This document shows positions 30,978 to 39,400 of a stretch of DNA of 64,000 bases, in pieces. Numbering within the stretch: position 1 is the stretch's first letter; the number at the start of each line of letters is the position of its first letter. The notes beneath the pieces are model-generated. The model was given only the letters and a program-made list of their open reading frames with translations, was not told the origin of the DNA and did no database searches. This DNA is from Microbacterium sp. SD291. Its GTDB lineage: Bacteria; Actinomycetota; Actinomycetes; Actinomycetales; Microbacteriaceae. Location: positions 22,318 through 86,317 of the forward strand of contig NZ_JADIJR010000014.1 in NCBI RefSeq assembly GCF_017355365.1, written 5' to 3'. The translations under genes and the position numbers were made by a program.

Positions 30978-32300
30978 CTACTCGCCGATTGCGACCCAGC
31001 GCCCCGAGCGCACTCGCCAACCGAGGGTGCCGAGGCGGGCGAGCAGATACACGCCGAAGAACGCGACCGAGAGCCAGATCAGGCCGGCGCTGCCGTCGAC
31101 GCCGGTGGCCGCGATGATCCAGAGCGCTGGCAGGAACGGCACGAGGTTGAGCACGCCGACGATCGCCAGGTAGCGGGCGTCGTTCGCGCCCATCAGCACG
31201 CCGTCGAGCACGAAGACGACGCCCGCCACGGGTTGCGCGACCGCCAGCACGAGCAGTGCCGGCTGCACGAGCGTCGCGACGGTCTGGTCGCCGGTGAAAA
31301 CGATGCCGAGCACGCCGGAGAGGGCGGCGATCAGGGCGCCGACGATCACTCCGAACCAGGCGCCCCAGGCCACGGTGCGGCCGAGCACGCGATGCACCTG
31401 CTGCTCGTCTCCTGCGCCGAGTTCCTTGCCGATCAGCGCCTGGGCGGCGATCGCGAGCGCGTCGAGGGCGAAGGCTGCGGCCGAGAAGATCGTGAACACG
31501 ATCTGCCAGCCGGCGAGCTCGTCGGTGCCGATGCCGGTGGCGATGCCGACGGTCGCGAGGAGCGCGATCCGAAGGCTCACGGTGCGCAGGAACATCCAGC
31601 CGCCGGATCGGGCGGTGCTGCGGATGCCGGCGCGCTGCGCTCGCAGCGAGGCGCTGTGCTTCGCGGCCAGGCGCTGCACGACGAGCGCGTAGGCGGCGAC
31701 CATGGCCCACTGCGCCGTCACGGTGCCGACGGCTGAACCCGCGATGCCCCAGCCGAGGCCGTAGATGAAGACGGCGTTGAGCACGGCGTTGGCGGCGAAG
31801 CCGAGGCCCGCGATCCAGAGGGGCGTCACCGTGTCCTGCATGCCGCGCAGCAGCCCGGTGGCCGCGAAGACGATCAGCATCGCGGGCAGTCCCCACATCG
31901 AGATCAGGAGGTAGGAGTTCGCCTCGGCCGCGACCGCCTCGCTCGCGCCGAACAGCGAGATCAGCCAGGGGGTGGAGACGGCGCCGATCACCGCGAGGAC
32001 AGCGCCGAGCCCGAGCGCGAGCCACATGCCGTTGATGCCGACCGAGACCGCGTCACCGTGTTCACCGGCGCCGAAGCGGCGGGCGACGGCAGGGGTGGTC
32101 GAGTAGGCGAGGAACACCATCAGTCCGACGATCGTCTGCAGCACGGCACCGGCGATGCCGAGCCCGGCGAGAGGCGTGGTGCCGAGGTGCCCGACGAGGG
32201 CGGCATCGACGATGAGGAAGGCCGGCTCGGCGATCAGCGCACCGAATGCGGGGACGGCGAGGCGCAGGATCTCTCGATTGAGGGAGGCGCGCGCGGTCAC
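30978..32300 (-). CDS. MATE-family multidrug efflux transporter (DinF-like)
   Basis: A 440-residue transporter with 12 membrane helices in two halves. The DinF-branch start LNREILRLAVPAFGALIAEPAFLIVDAALVGHLG and the family segment GLLRGMQDTVTPLWIAG are visible. MATE proteins exchange H+ or Na+ for organic cations. GTG at 32300 is the start, directly behind a TAGGCT box that is present twice because of an 18-bp tandem duplication. Confidence 0.92.
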   Translation of the reverse strand: MTARASLNREILRLAVPAFGALIAEPAFLIVDAALVGHLGTTPLAGLGIAGAVLQTIVGLMVFLAYSTTPAVARRFGAGEHGDAVSVGINGMWLALGLGAVLAVIGAVSTPWLISLFGASEAVAAEANSYLLISMWGLPAMLIVFAATGLLRGMQDTVTPLWIAGLGFAANAVLNAVFIYGLGWGIAGSAVGTVTAQWAMVAAYALVVQRLAAKHSASLRAQRAGIRSTARSGGWMFLRTVSLRIALLATVGIATGIGTDELAGWQIVFTIFSAAAFALDALAIAAQALIGKELGAGDEQQVHRVLGRTVAWGAWFGVIVGALIAALSGVLGIVFTGDQTVATLVQPALLVLAVAQPVAGVVFVLDGVLMGANDARYLAIVGVLNLVPFLPALWIIAATGVDGSAGLIWLSVAFFGVYLLARLGTLGWRVRSGRWVAIGE

Positions 32301-32303
32301 TCT

Positions 32304-32339
32304 CAGAGCCTATGGGGTGGCCAGAGCCTATGGGGTGGC
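32304..32339 (-). repeat. 18-bp tandem duplication carrying the MATE -10 box
   Basis: CAGAGCCTATGGGGTGGC occurs at 32304-32321 and again, without gap, at 32322-32339. Each unit contains AGCCTA, which on the minus strand is TAGGCT; the inner one (32307-32312) ends 6 nt before the GTG start at 32300. Confidence 0.75.
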
Positions 32340-32361
32340 GGGGACGTTCCCTCGGACTGCG

Positions 32362-33828
32362 TCAGACGAACATCACGCGGCGGGGCGGTGGATCCGCATA
32401 CGCCCGTCCGAGCGGACTGGTCCACTGGATCGACCCGTCTGGCAGCGCCCACGCCGACCACCGAAAACGATCGTCGATGTCCGGATGCTTGAGCGTGTGG
32501 TGACCGGTACAGAAGTGACACAGATTGCCGACAGCGGTGCGCCCGCCCTTGGCGTGGTCGTGGTTGTGGTCGATCTGGCAGCGGTGCACGGGCATCCGGC
32601 AGCCGGGGAACCGGCAGTGCTGATCGCGAGCGCGCAGGAACCGGCGCATCGATTCCGTCGGTGCGTAGGCGTCGGTCTCGACCACCATTCCGGTCGAATC
32701 GAGGAAGAGCCGGGACCATCCGCCGTCGCGTCCGGCGATGGCGCGTGCGATGTCGGGGTCGAGCGGACCGTGTCCGTCGAGTTCCGCGAGCTTGTCGTCG
32801 GCGTCTGCGAGCGTCGAGGCGGCGATCGTGACCTGCAGTCGAGCGGTGATGTTGTCGAGAGCGGTGCCGTGCGCCTCGGTCGGGTCGCTCGCCAGCAGCA
32901 GATCGGTGAGCAGATCGACGCGGACCTGGTTGAGGGTGCGGGTGTCGGCGGGGATGTGCTCGACGTCATCGGCATCCGCACCGCCGCTGACCGGGCCGCC
33001 GCTGAACGGGCCGCCGAACGGGTCGGTGGTGAACGTGTCGGACTCACCGAAGATCACATCGCTTCCCCAGGCCGCGTCGTAGGACGGGTCTTCGGGCGAG
33101 ATGTCTTCGGGGAACACCGGGTCTGGGCCGTCGTCGATCACGGACGGGTCGAGCACGGGCTCCCGGTCGTCGCGCGTCTCGATGACCTGTCGGGCCAATT
33201 GGGTGAGCCGGTCGAGGATCGCGACGGCGAGGTACTCGGGGAGGACGACGGTGAGCAGGGCGAGGCCGTCGCCGACCGGACGGACCGTGACGGTGCGTTC
33301 GCCGGCCGCTCGACGGTGGCGCTCGGTCACAGTCTCTCCGACGAGGGCCGAGGCGATCTGCCGGACGTGCGCGCGAGTGCGGAACGGTGACTCCATCTCG
33401 GTGACGACGAGGGCCGCAGCGTCGTAGGCGGCCAGCACCGCGGCATCCGCCTTCTTGTTGAGCACCGCTTCGCGGACGACACCGCCCGCGTTGACGACCT
33501 CGCGCACATGGGCCGCCGAGATCAAGCCGTTCTGGAACGCCTCGCGCACCGAAGGCAGCCACGACTCGAGGGCCACGGCGTCGGCGAACGCGCCTTCCAT
33601 GCTGCCCGTGGCCCGTCGGCCCGCCGCCGCGTACTCGGCGACCATGGACCGCTTGATCGCGTCACGGTGGCGCGGATACTCTGCCACGTCTTCATCCATC
33701 AGCCGGGCGCGCTCGGCGAGCAGATGGGCCGACTTCGCCTCCAGCCGGGCGATCTCACGCTGCGTCTCGTGCCACTCGTCGAGCAGCGCGAGACGCTGTT
33801 CGGGGTCGAGATCGGAGGAGAAGGTCAT
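32362..33828 (-). CDS. DUF222 protein with C-terminal HNH nuclease domain
   Basis: A 488-residue protein of the actinobacterial DUF222 (13E12 repeat) family. The N-terminal helical DUF222 domain spans about 20-230, an acidic linker about 225-290, and the C-terminal HNH domain reads FLRARDQHCRFPGCRMPVHR, CQIDHNHDHAKGGRTAVGNL and CHFCTGHHTLKH, with zinc cysteines and the catalytic DH. Such genes occur in many copies per genome in this group, and the biological role (mobile or repair nuclease) is unknown. Confidence 0.9.
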   Translation of the reverse strand: MTFSSDLDPEQRLALLDEWHETQREIARLEAKSAHLLAERARLMDEDVAEYPRHRDAIKRSMVAEYAAAGRRATGSMEGAFADAVALESWLPSVREAFQNGLISAAHVREVVNAGGVVREAVLNKKADAAVLAAYDAAALVVTEMESPFRTRAHVRQIASALVGETVTERHRRAAGERTVTVRPVGDGLALLTVVLPEYLAVAILDRLTQLARQVIETRDDREPVLDPSVIDDGPDPVFPEDISPEDPSYDAAWGSDVIFGESDTFTTDPFGGPFSGGPVSGGADADDVEHIPADTRTLNQVRVDLLTDLLLASDPTEAHGTALDNITARLQVTIAASTLADADDKLAELDGHGPLDPDIARAIAGRDGGWSRLFLDSTGMVVETDAYAPTESMRRFLRARDQHCRFPGCRMPVHRCQIDHNHDHAKGGRTAVGNLCHFCTGHHTLKHPDIDDRFRWSAWALPDGSIQWTSPLGRAYADPPPRRVMFV

Positions 33829-33834
33829 GGCTCC

Positions 33835-33840
33835 AGTTTA
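33835..33840 (-). promoter_or_regulatory. -10 box TAAACT for the DUF222 gene
   Basis: Ends 6 nt before the ATG at 33828. Confidence 0.5.
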
Positions 33841-33943
33841 GAACATAACTTCGAGAAAGGGAAGAGGTGATCCGCGGATTTTCGGCCTTTTCGGTCGACT
33901 TCACGACATACGCTGGAACGAACGGATGCCGCGGAGGTGCACG

Positions 33944-34486
33944 ATGACCGACCCACGTGAGGCCGCAGCGCGATACCGCGCTCGACAGCAGAACGACGAG
34001 GCGGATGCCGCCGAAGAGGGTGGCGCCGCGCCGGGCGCCGGTGCGGCCGTCGACCGCGCCGCATTCATCGAGACCGCCATCCAGCTCGCGATCCGCCGAG
34101 GCGACTTCGATGACCTTCCCGGCGCAGGGAAGCCGCTCGAGGGGCTCGGCACGCATCACGACCCGGACTGGTGGATCAGGCGCAAGATCGAGACCGAGAA
34201 CCTGACCGGCCTCGGGCCGCCCGCCATCCTGCTGCGGAACGAGGCCAGCGAACTGGACGACCAGCTCGACCTGCTCGGCCGCGAGGAGGACGTGCGCGAG
34301 GTGCTCGCGGACTTCAATCGCAGGGTCGTCGAGGCTCGGCGCCAACTGCTCGGCGGGCCGCCGGTCGTCACGACGCCGCGGGACGTGGATGCCGAGGTCG
34401 GGGCGTGGCGGGAGCGGCGGGAGGCACGCCTGCGGCCGTCGGAGTCTGAGCTGCCGCGCAGGCGGGGATGGTTGCGCCGGCGCTGA
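33944..34486 (+). CDS. DUF1992 (DnaJ homologue C28-like) protein
   Basis: A 180-residue protein with a short charged N-terminus and the DUF1992 domain at about 35-105 (IQLAIRRGDFDDLPGAGKPLEGL, then HHDPDWWIRRKIETENL). ATG 33944 follows GGAGGTG; ATG 33926 has no site. Function unknown. The 3' 260 bp are present again, mutated, at 35358-35620 on the other side of the NYN gene. Confidence 0.85.
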   Translation: MTDPREAAARYRARQQNDEADAAEEGGAAPGAGAAVDRAAFIETAIQLAIRRGDFDDLPGAGKPLEGLGTHHDPDWWIRRKIETENLTGLGPPAILLRNEASELDDQLDLLGREEDVREVLADFNRRVVEARRQLLGGPPVVTTPRDVDAEVGAWRERREARLRPSESELPRRRGWLRRR

Positions 34487-34491
34487 CCTCG
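34230..34491 (+). repeat. duplicated segment, intact copy (3' end of DUF1992 gene)
   Basis: This stretch and 35358-35620 are recognisably the same sequence, for example the shared run GAGGACGTGCGCGAGGTGCT. The copies are direct repeats offset by 1128 bp. Confidence 0.85.
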
Positions 34492-34526
34492 GCGCCGGCG
34501 CGAGTCGGAACTGCCTTGCGTGGGTG

Positions 34527-35261
34527 TCAGTTTCCGGTGCGCTTGTCGGCCTTCAGCTGGAGACCGCCGCTGGCCCGTGCCTCGACGAGGAAGAGTTCCG
34601 TCGCGCGCACCAGGTCGGACAGCTTCGCGTAGCCCCAGTTCCGCGGGTCGAAGTCGGGCCGGTTCTTGCGCATCAGCGAGCCGACCGCCGAGAGATTTGC
34701 CCAGCCGCTCTCGTCCGAGGCCGAGGCGACACTCTGCCGCAACCCGGATACAAGTTTGGTGTCGGCCCGCAGTCTCGGAGAGGGGACTCGCTCAATCGAA
34801 GAAGTGGTGGGTTCTGCTGCGGGTTCGTTGAGCACTTCGAGATACGTGAACTGATCGCAAGCGTTCCGGAACGCTTCGGGTGTCTTGCGCTCGCCGAAGC
34901 CGTAGACGGTGACGCCCTCTTCTCTGATGCGTGAAGCGAGGCGAGTGAAATCGCTGTCGGAAGAGACGATGCAGAAACCGTCGAATCGCCGTGTGTAGAG
35001 CAGGTCCATGGCGTCGATGATCAAGGCACTGTCGGTCGCGTTCTTGCCGGTCGTGTTCGCGAACTGCTGCATCGGCTGGATGACGTGCTCGCTCGCGAGC
35101 GGTTTCCAACTCCTCAGGGTCGGGCTGGTCCAGTCGCCATAGATCCGCTTGACCGACGCGGTCCCGAACCTGGCGACCTCAGTGAGAACCGCGCCGATTG
35201 TGAGGGGCGGCACGTTATCGGCGTCGATGAGGACGGCCAGAAGATCATTCTGCTTTGCCAT
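34527..35261 (-). CDS. NYN-domain RNase-like protein with C-terminal LOTUS/OST-HTH domain
   Basis: A 244-residue LabA/PIN-like protein. The NYN domain (1-145) has the acidic active-site set D13 and D15 (LIDADN), D77 and D83 (TDSALIIDAMD), and D102 and D104 (SSDSDF). After a Ser/Pro linker a LOTUS/OST-HTH RNA-binding domain follows (about 163-235; GWANLSAVGSLMRKNRPDFDPRNWGYAKLSDLV). Such proteins are predicted ribonucleases. It starts behind a CATGCT box (35268-35273) with 6-nt spacing. It lies exactly between the two copies of the DUF1992 3' end. Confidence 0.9.
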   Translation of the reverse strand: MAKQNDLLAVLIDADNVPPLTIGAVLTEVARFGTASVKRIYGDWTSPTLRSWKPLASEHVIQPMQQFANTTGKNATDSALIIDAMDLLYTRRFDGFCIVSSDSDFTRLASRIREEGVTVYGFGERKTPEAFRNACDQFTYLEVLNEPAAEPTTSSIERVPSPRLRADTKLVSGLRQSVASASDESGWANLSAVGSLMRKNRPDFDPRNWGYAKLSDLVRATELFLVEARASGGLQLKADKRTGN

Positions 35262-35357
35262 CAGCCCAGCATGGCAGTACGAATGGTGGGCCTTTCGCAG
35301 TCACCCATGCAGATGCCTGGAGAGCCTCCTGCCGTGCGCCGGCGCCGCGGACGACCG

Positions 35358-35620
35358 TGCTGCGAAGCGAGGTCAGCGAACTGAACGACCAGCTCGACCT
35401 GCTCGGCCGCGAGGAGGACGTGCGCGAGGTGCTCGCGGACTTCAATCGCAGGGTCGTCGAGACTCGGTGTCAGCTGCTCGGCGGGCTGCCAGTCGTCACG
35501 TCGCTGCGGGACGTGCATGCCAAGGCGGAAGCGTAGTGGCAGCGGCGGGAGGCGCGTTACCGACCGCCGGAGCATGAGACGCCGCACAGGCGGGGGATGA
35601 CTGCGCCGGCGCTGACCTCG
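35358..35620 (+). pseudogene. broken duplicate of the DUF1992 gene 3' end
   Basis: Aligns with 34230-34491. The frame keeps SELNDQLDLLGREEDVREVL, but a tryptophan codon has become TAG at 35534-35536, and a one-base gain in a G run near 35591-35596 shifts the last codons. The N-terminal half including the conserved domain is missing, so no functional protein is expected. Confidence 0.8.
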
Positions 35621-35647
35621 TGCGCGTGGCGTGAAGTGCCCTTATTG

Positions 35648-35738
35648 AAGTTGCGCTACCTCAACTTGAGTGGCGCGATCTGCGTTTAGTGTTCGCATGG
35701 CGAAAGGTCAGCCGTCCCAAGCAGGTCGGAGAGTGTGA
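35648..35738 (+). pseudogene. gene-start remnant: operator-like palindrome, -10 box and 13-codon frame
   Basis: The inverted repeat AAGTTG (35648-35653) and CAACTT (35662-35667) stands before TTTAGT (35685-35690), which ends 6 nt before an ATG at 35697. The frame reads MAKGQPSQAGRRV and stops at 35738. It looks like the promoter and first codons of a gene whose body is gone. Confidence 0.35.
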
Positions 35739-35806
35739 CGCAACGCTAGCTGCGCGGATCGACGCATCGGCGATGTCGCCGCAATCGGCAAGATGCCAAA
35801 GTTGAT
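35739..35806. other. non-coding remainder
   Basis: No gene, repeat or hairpin of note was seen between the remnant and the end of the small exported protein gene. Confidence 0.4.
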
Positions 35807-36151
35807 CTATTGATTGAGGGATGCCGCGTACTCGGTGGCTGACTGCAGCATCTCTTCTTCTGTGACAAAGTCATCGTCCGGACGCAAGGTTGGGCGATCG
35901 AACTCCAGCCCGTTTGTGCACAGGACATCGTCGTGCCAGTTGTCGTCGTACGTCGGGTCCCAGTGACACGTCCACGGCGCGGCGACGAGCAGTGTCTCGC
36001 CAGCCGGCGGCGCATCGGATGCAGGCTCCGTAATGTCGATCGAAGGAGCGGTTCCGTTCGGGCTGAGGCCGCTCTCCGACAGGAGGTAGCCAGTGGCCGC
36101 GAATGCAACGATTCCGAGCGCGGCGATCGGCCAGATGCGTTTCGACCTCAT
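35807..36151 (-). CDS. small exported or membrane-anchored protein
   Basis: A 114-residue protein: basic start MRSKR, one hydrophobic helix (WPIAALGIVAFAATGYLL, about 7-24) that is a signal anchor, then an acidic extracellular domain rich in Asp, Trp and Pro with two cysteines (TCHWDPTYDDNWHDDVLCTNG), which could form a disulfide. GGAAGG stands 9 nt before the ATG. No family recognised. Codon use is less GC-biased than in the neighbours. Confidence 0.6.
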   Translation of the reverse strand: MRSKRIWPIAALGIVAFAATGYLLSESGLSPNGTAPSIDITEPASDAPPAGETLLVAAPWTCHWDPTYDDNWHDDVLCTNGLEFDRPTLRPDDDFVTEEEMLQSATEYAASLNQ

Positions 36152-36785
36152 TCGGATGATCCTTCCAGAGCATTCTCGTCCGAAGGCGCTCGTGGACACC
36201 CAGAAGTGGTGGTTGGGGTAAGCCGAACATTGCGGAGGTGGTTGTAACCGCGAGCTCTGACCCCCCCCCCAATAGTGGTGGCTGGCCGAAGGTGGCGACG
36301 CTCCAGTGTCTCGGCTGCCCCCTCCGCCGCACACTGGGTCGTGATCTCAAGTTCGAGCAGGGGCTCTTTCTGCGTTGCTGACCCAATGGCATGAGCAAGC
36401 GCCGCTCGCTGGGGATCGGGGACATCGGAATGGGAGGCGCTTCTGACATACGTCGACTGGGAAGTCGGCCAGCGACCCGGCGGTAGACGACGCAGAGGTC
36501 CACGGGGGTCGTACCGCGCCAATCTTGGAACCGGAGTCTCGCATATGTTGAACCGGCGTCTCAGTTGGGAGCAGAGGCGCGATTCGTCGTGGCTTGACTT
36601 TCTTCAAGTCGCGTGATGAAACCGTGACAATTGAGACTTGCGGGCAGTATCTCGGTTCGCCACTATGTACGTAGATGCGGCGTGGGCTGGGGAAAACCTA
36701 CGCATCACTGGGGACGCTCTGCACTGGGGGCTCTGCACGTTTTGTGGCCGTGTCATTTTTTCATGACCCAGAAAGGTTGCAAATC
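36152..36785. other. 634-bp lower-GC non-coding region before the Tad locus
   Basis: Contains a run of ten C (36261-36270) flanked by two similar pieces (CCCAGAAGTGGTGGTTGGGG and CCCAATAGTGGTGGCTGG), an inverted repeat CTTGA-N6-TCAAG at 36593-36608, and a possible promoter GTGACA-N17-GTATCT (36624-36652) directed at the pilin gene. Short open frames here show no conserved sequence. The composition is clearly less GC-rich than the rest of the window. Confidence 0.5.
36261..36270. repeat. homopolymer of ten C
   Basis: Longest mononucleotide run noted in the window. Such runs change length easily; no intact gene reads through it at present. Confidence 0.7.
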
Positions 36786-36989
36786 ATGCTGAAGGCATTC
36801 ACCAAGGCACAGGCGTTCGTCAACTCGCTCCGCGAGGAGGAGGAGGGCGCGACCGCCGTCGAGTACGGCCTCATCGTCGCACTCATCGCCGCCGTCATCA
36901 TCGCCGTCGTGATCCTGCTCGGCGGGGAAATCCGACAGGCATTCCAGACCATCGTCGATGGGATCCCGGGCGGCCCCGCAGCCCCGTAA
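36786..36989 (+). CDS. flp: Flp/Fap-type pilin
   Basis: A 67-residue prepilin. The leader ends in EEEEG; prepilin peptidase should cut between G21 and A22, giving ATAVEYGLIVALIAAVIIAV with the required Glu at mature position 5 and Tyr at 6. The rest is one hydrophobic helix and a short Gly/Pro tail. It forms the Tad pilus fibre. First gene of the locus; the processing enzyme is encoded at 44192-44860. Confidence 0.95.
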   Translation: MLKAFTKAQAFVNSLREEEEGATAVEYGLIVALIAAVIIAVVILLGGEIRQAFQTIVDGIPGGPAAP

Positions 36990-37082
36990 GTTCCCTAGTG
37001 AAGGGTGGTGGGCCAACGAAGCGGTCCGCCACTCTTTGCTCATTGTTCCAGGCCTGCACGGCAACGCGAGTGGGGAAAGTCG

Positions 37083-37496
37083 ATGATCCGGATGTCCGGC
37101 GAGCGCGGTGCCGCTGCGGTGGAGTTCGCACTCGTGGTTTCGCTGTTGATGGTATTGCTGCTCGGCATCTTTGAGTTTGGACGTATGTTCAATGAGCAGA
37201 TCGCGGTGTCAAATGCGGCACGCGAGGCAGCTCGCGTGATGGCGATCACCGACAGCGTCAGTGATGCACAGGCCGCTGCAGTGGCCTCGTCGGCGCCAAG
37301 CCTCGATCCCGATCTGACGCCCGGTCAGGTGGGGTTGAGCGTAGCGACATGTGTCGGCAACGAAGGCGAACCTGTCGTCGCGACGGTGACGTACCCGGCC
37401 GTGTTGCCATTTGCCGGCTTCTTGGGGCTGGTGTTGCCCGACGGCGGCACCACGTTGGAACTGACTGGATCGGGGCAGACAGTATGCGGTGGTTGA
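37083..37496 (+). CDS. TadE-like pseudopilin
   Basis: A 137-residue protein with a TadE-type start GERGAAAVEFALVVSLLMVLLLGIFEFGRMFNEQ, that is, a Gly cleavage site followed by an E+5 hydrophobic helix, and a C-terminal extracellular part with two cysteines (ATCVGNEGEP and QTVCGG). ATG 37083 follows GGGGAAAG. Minor pilin of the Tad machine. Confidence 0.9.
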   Translation: MIRMSGERGAAAVEFALVVSLLMVLLLGIFEFGRMFNEQIAVSNAAREAARVMAITDSVSDAQAAAVASSAPSLDPDLTPGQVGLSVATCVGNEGEPVVATVTYPAVLPFAGFLGLVLPDGGTTLELTGSGQTVCGG

Positions 37497-38554
37497 ATGC
37501 TTGGAAGCGCGCAGAGCGTGGCGCGACCGCGGTGCTTGTTGCGATCTTGATGGTGCCGCTGGTGGGTATCTGCGCACTCGCAGTCGACGTCGGCGCGCTG
37601 TTCGCTGAGCGGGCGCAACTTCAGAATGGTGTCGACGCGGCTGCCCTGGCGGTCGCCTCCGCATGCGCCAAAGATCAGTCCGACTGCGAGACGAGAAAGA
37701 TCACCATCGCCCAGGACTACCTCGACGGCAACGCCTCGATTCCGCGCGACGCCACGGTCGATGCCGTCGTGATCGATTCCACAGAGGACACGGTCACGGT
37801 CACCGCCCGCACGAACGTCGATCACATCTTCGCGAGCGTGATTGTCGACGGCTCCAGCGAGCAGGTCGGCGCATCCGGTTCCGCCGAATGGGGCAGCCCC
37901 GTCGCCGGCGGCGTGCTACCGCTTGGATTCGGCAATTGTGAGTTCGAGGATGCGGTTATCTCGGAGCCCGGAGCGACTGATAACCGAGTCACGATCGAGC
38001 TTGGAGTCCTGGACCGCGCGGGTTGCGATCCCACAGACAACCCCGGTGGCTTCGGCTGGCTCGAGGACGACAACTGTGCCGTTCACATCGACTTTGAGAC
38101 CACGGATCCAGATGAGTTATGGATGCTCGGCACGGGTGGTGGTGTCGGTGCTGGCGGCGCCGGTTGCGGGAGCATCAATGGATGGCTCCAGCCGCGCCTC
38201 AACACTGTGATCCTGATTCCTGTCTTTGACCGTCACAAGAATGTCGCGGCGAGCGCACCTGCCTGCACGGCCGCGGCGCCCGATAGCGGTTCGAAGCACT
38301 GTTATCACATCTCGCAGTTCGCTGCGTTTTACCTCACCGGTGGCAAGATCGGCTCGTTCCAGCAGTCGGATCCGTATGCCGATGCGAACGATCCGCCGGC
38401 AGGCGGGGCCAACGGTTACCTCCAGGGCAATTTCGTCAAGTACGTCTCCGTCGATGAACTGGAGTTTGAACTCGGCGACGGCGATGAGTCCAGCGGTATC
38501 CGAGTGGTACGCCTGATCATCACTGCCGAAGAACTTGCCGATCTGACCGGCTGA
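37484..38554 (+). CDS. TadG-like minor pilin/pilus-assembly protein
   Basis: A 356-residue protein with one N-terminal helix (ERGATAVLVAILMVPLVGICALAVDVGALFAERAQLQNGVDAAALA, the TadG/TadE-like signature) and a large extracellular domain with at least eight cysteines and a Gly-rich loop (LGTGGGVGAGGAGCGS). It overlaps tadE by 13 bp. The lack of a full von Willebrand domain is usual in actinobacterial forms. Confidence 0.88.
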   Translation: MRWLNAWKRAERGATAVLVAILMVPLVGICALAVDVGALFAERAQLQNGVDAAALAVASACAKDQSDCETRKITIAQDYLDGNASIPRDATVDAVVIDSTEDTVTVTARTNVDHIFASVIVDGSSEQVGASGSAEWGSPVAGGVLPLGFGNCEFEDAVISEPGATDNRVTIELGVLDRAGCDPTDNPGGFGWLEDDNCAVHIDFETTDPDELWMLGTGGGVGAGGAGCGSINGWLQPRLNTVILIPVFDRHKNVAASAPACTAAAPDSGSKHCYHISQFAAFYLTGGKIGSFQQSDPYADANDPPAGGANGYLQGNFVKYVSVDELEFELGDGDESSGIRVVRLIITAEELADLTG

Positions 38555-38635
38555 AGCTGGTCCTGGACCCTCCAACCCCTGTTTATCTTCACGCCCGTGA
38601 CCCTCGCGTGGCATCGACATTGAAGGCATAGCCAC

Positions 38636-39400
38636 ATGAAGACCCGCATCATCGGCGCCATTCTCGCGCTCGTCCTCGCTGTCGTCGGAGCATTCGTGCT
38701 CGTTAGTTACGTACGAGGCGCTGATCTCCGGGCGCAGCAGGGTGCTGAGCTCACCGAGGTCTACGTTGTCAAGGAGGAGATTCCTCGGGGCACGCCGGGT
38801 GAGCAGATCAAGACCTTTGTTGTCGTGGATACGGTGCCGGAGAGGAACCTGGTGCCCGAAGCGGTCACCGACCTTACCGATCTCGAAGGGCTTCTCGCCG
38901 CCGCCAACCTGCTTCCCGGTGATCAGTTGAGCGCTGCTCGATTCGTGAAGCCCGCGGACATCGCTGAGTCCGGCGGCGTGCCGGTGCCGACGGGCATGCA
39001 GGTGCTGTCATTCACGCTCCCCGCGGACCGCGTCGTCGGCGGGGAAGTCAAGGCAGGCGACCGCATCGGCATGATCGGAACCCTTGAGCCAGACGAAGCT
39101 GGCGACGCTGAAGACATAATCAACCCGATCTCGCGCTTTGCGTTCCACGGTGTACTGGTCACTCGCGTACAGGGTGTTGCGAAGCCGACGGGTGACGGCC
39201 AAGAGGGTGAGACGGTCGAACAGGACGCGGGTTCGAGCATCATGGTCACGATCGCGCTCAGCGCGTTCGATGCCGAGCGCTGGGTCTGGTGGGCCCAGGG
39301 TGAACAAGAGAACGAGTACGCCGAAATGTGGCTCACCCTTGAGAACCCGACCACCGACAACTCCGGAGCGGCCGGAGTCTCTGTGGAGAACGCCTGGTGA
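38636..39400 (+). CDS. CpaB/RcpC-like Flp pilus assembly protein
   Basis: A 254-residue protein with an N-terminal membrane anchor (IIGAILALVLAVVGAFVLVSYVRG) and an SAF domain (EVYVVKEEIPRGTPGEQIKTFVVVDTVPERNLVPEAVTDL... QLSAARFVKP), as in CpaB. In diderms it works with the secretin; here no secretin exists and it probably contacts the wall. The stop overlaps the GTG start of the next gene. Confidence 0.88.
   Translation: MKTRIIGAILALVLAVVGAFVLVSYVRGADLRAQQGAELTEVYVVKEEIPRGTPGEQIKTFVVVDTVPERNLVPEAVTDLTDLEGLLAAANLLPGDQLSAARFVKPADIAESGGVPVPTGMQVLSFTLPADRVVGGEVKAGDRIGMIGTLEPDEAGDAEDIINPISRFAFHGVLVTRVQGVAKPTGDGQEGETVEQDAGSSIMVTIALSAFDAERWVWWAQGEQENEYAEMWLTLENPTTDNSGAAGVSVENAW

Noticed and set aside
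36148..36522. 124-codon minus-strand frame in the lower-GC region
   Set aside because: Runs through the C10 tract, has no ribosome site and no recognisable sequence; kept as non-coding.
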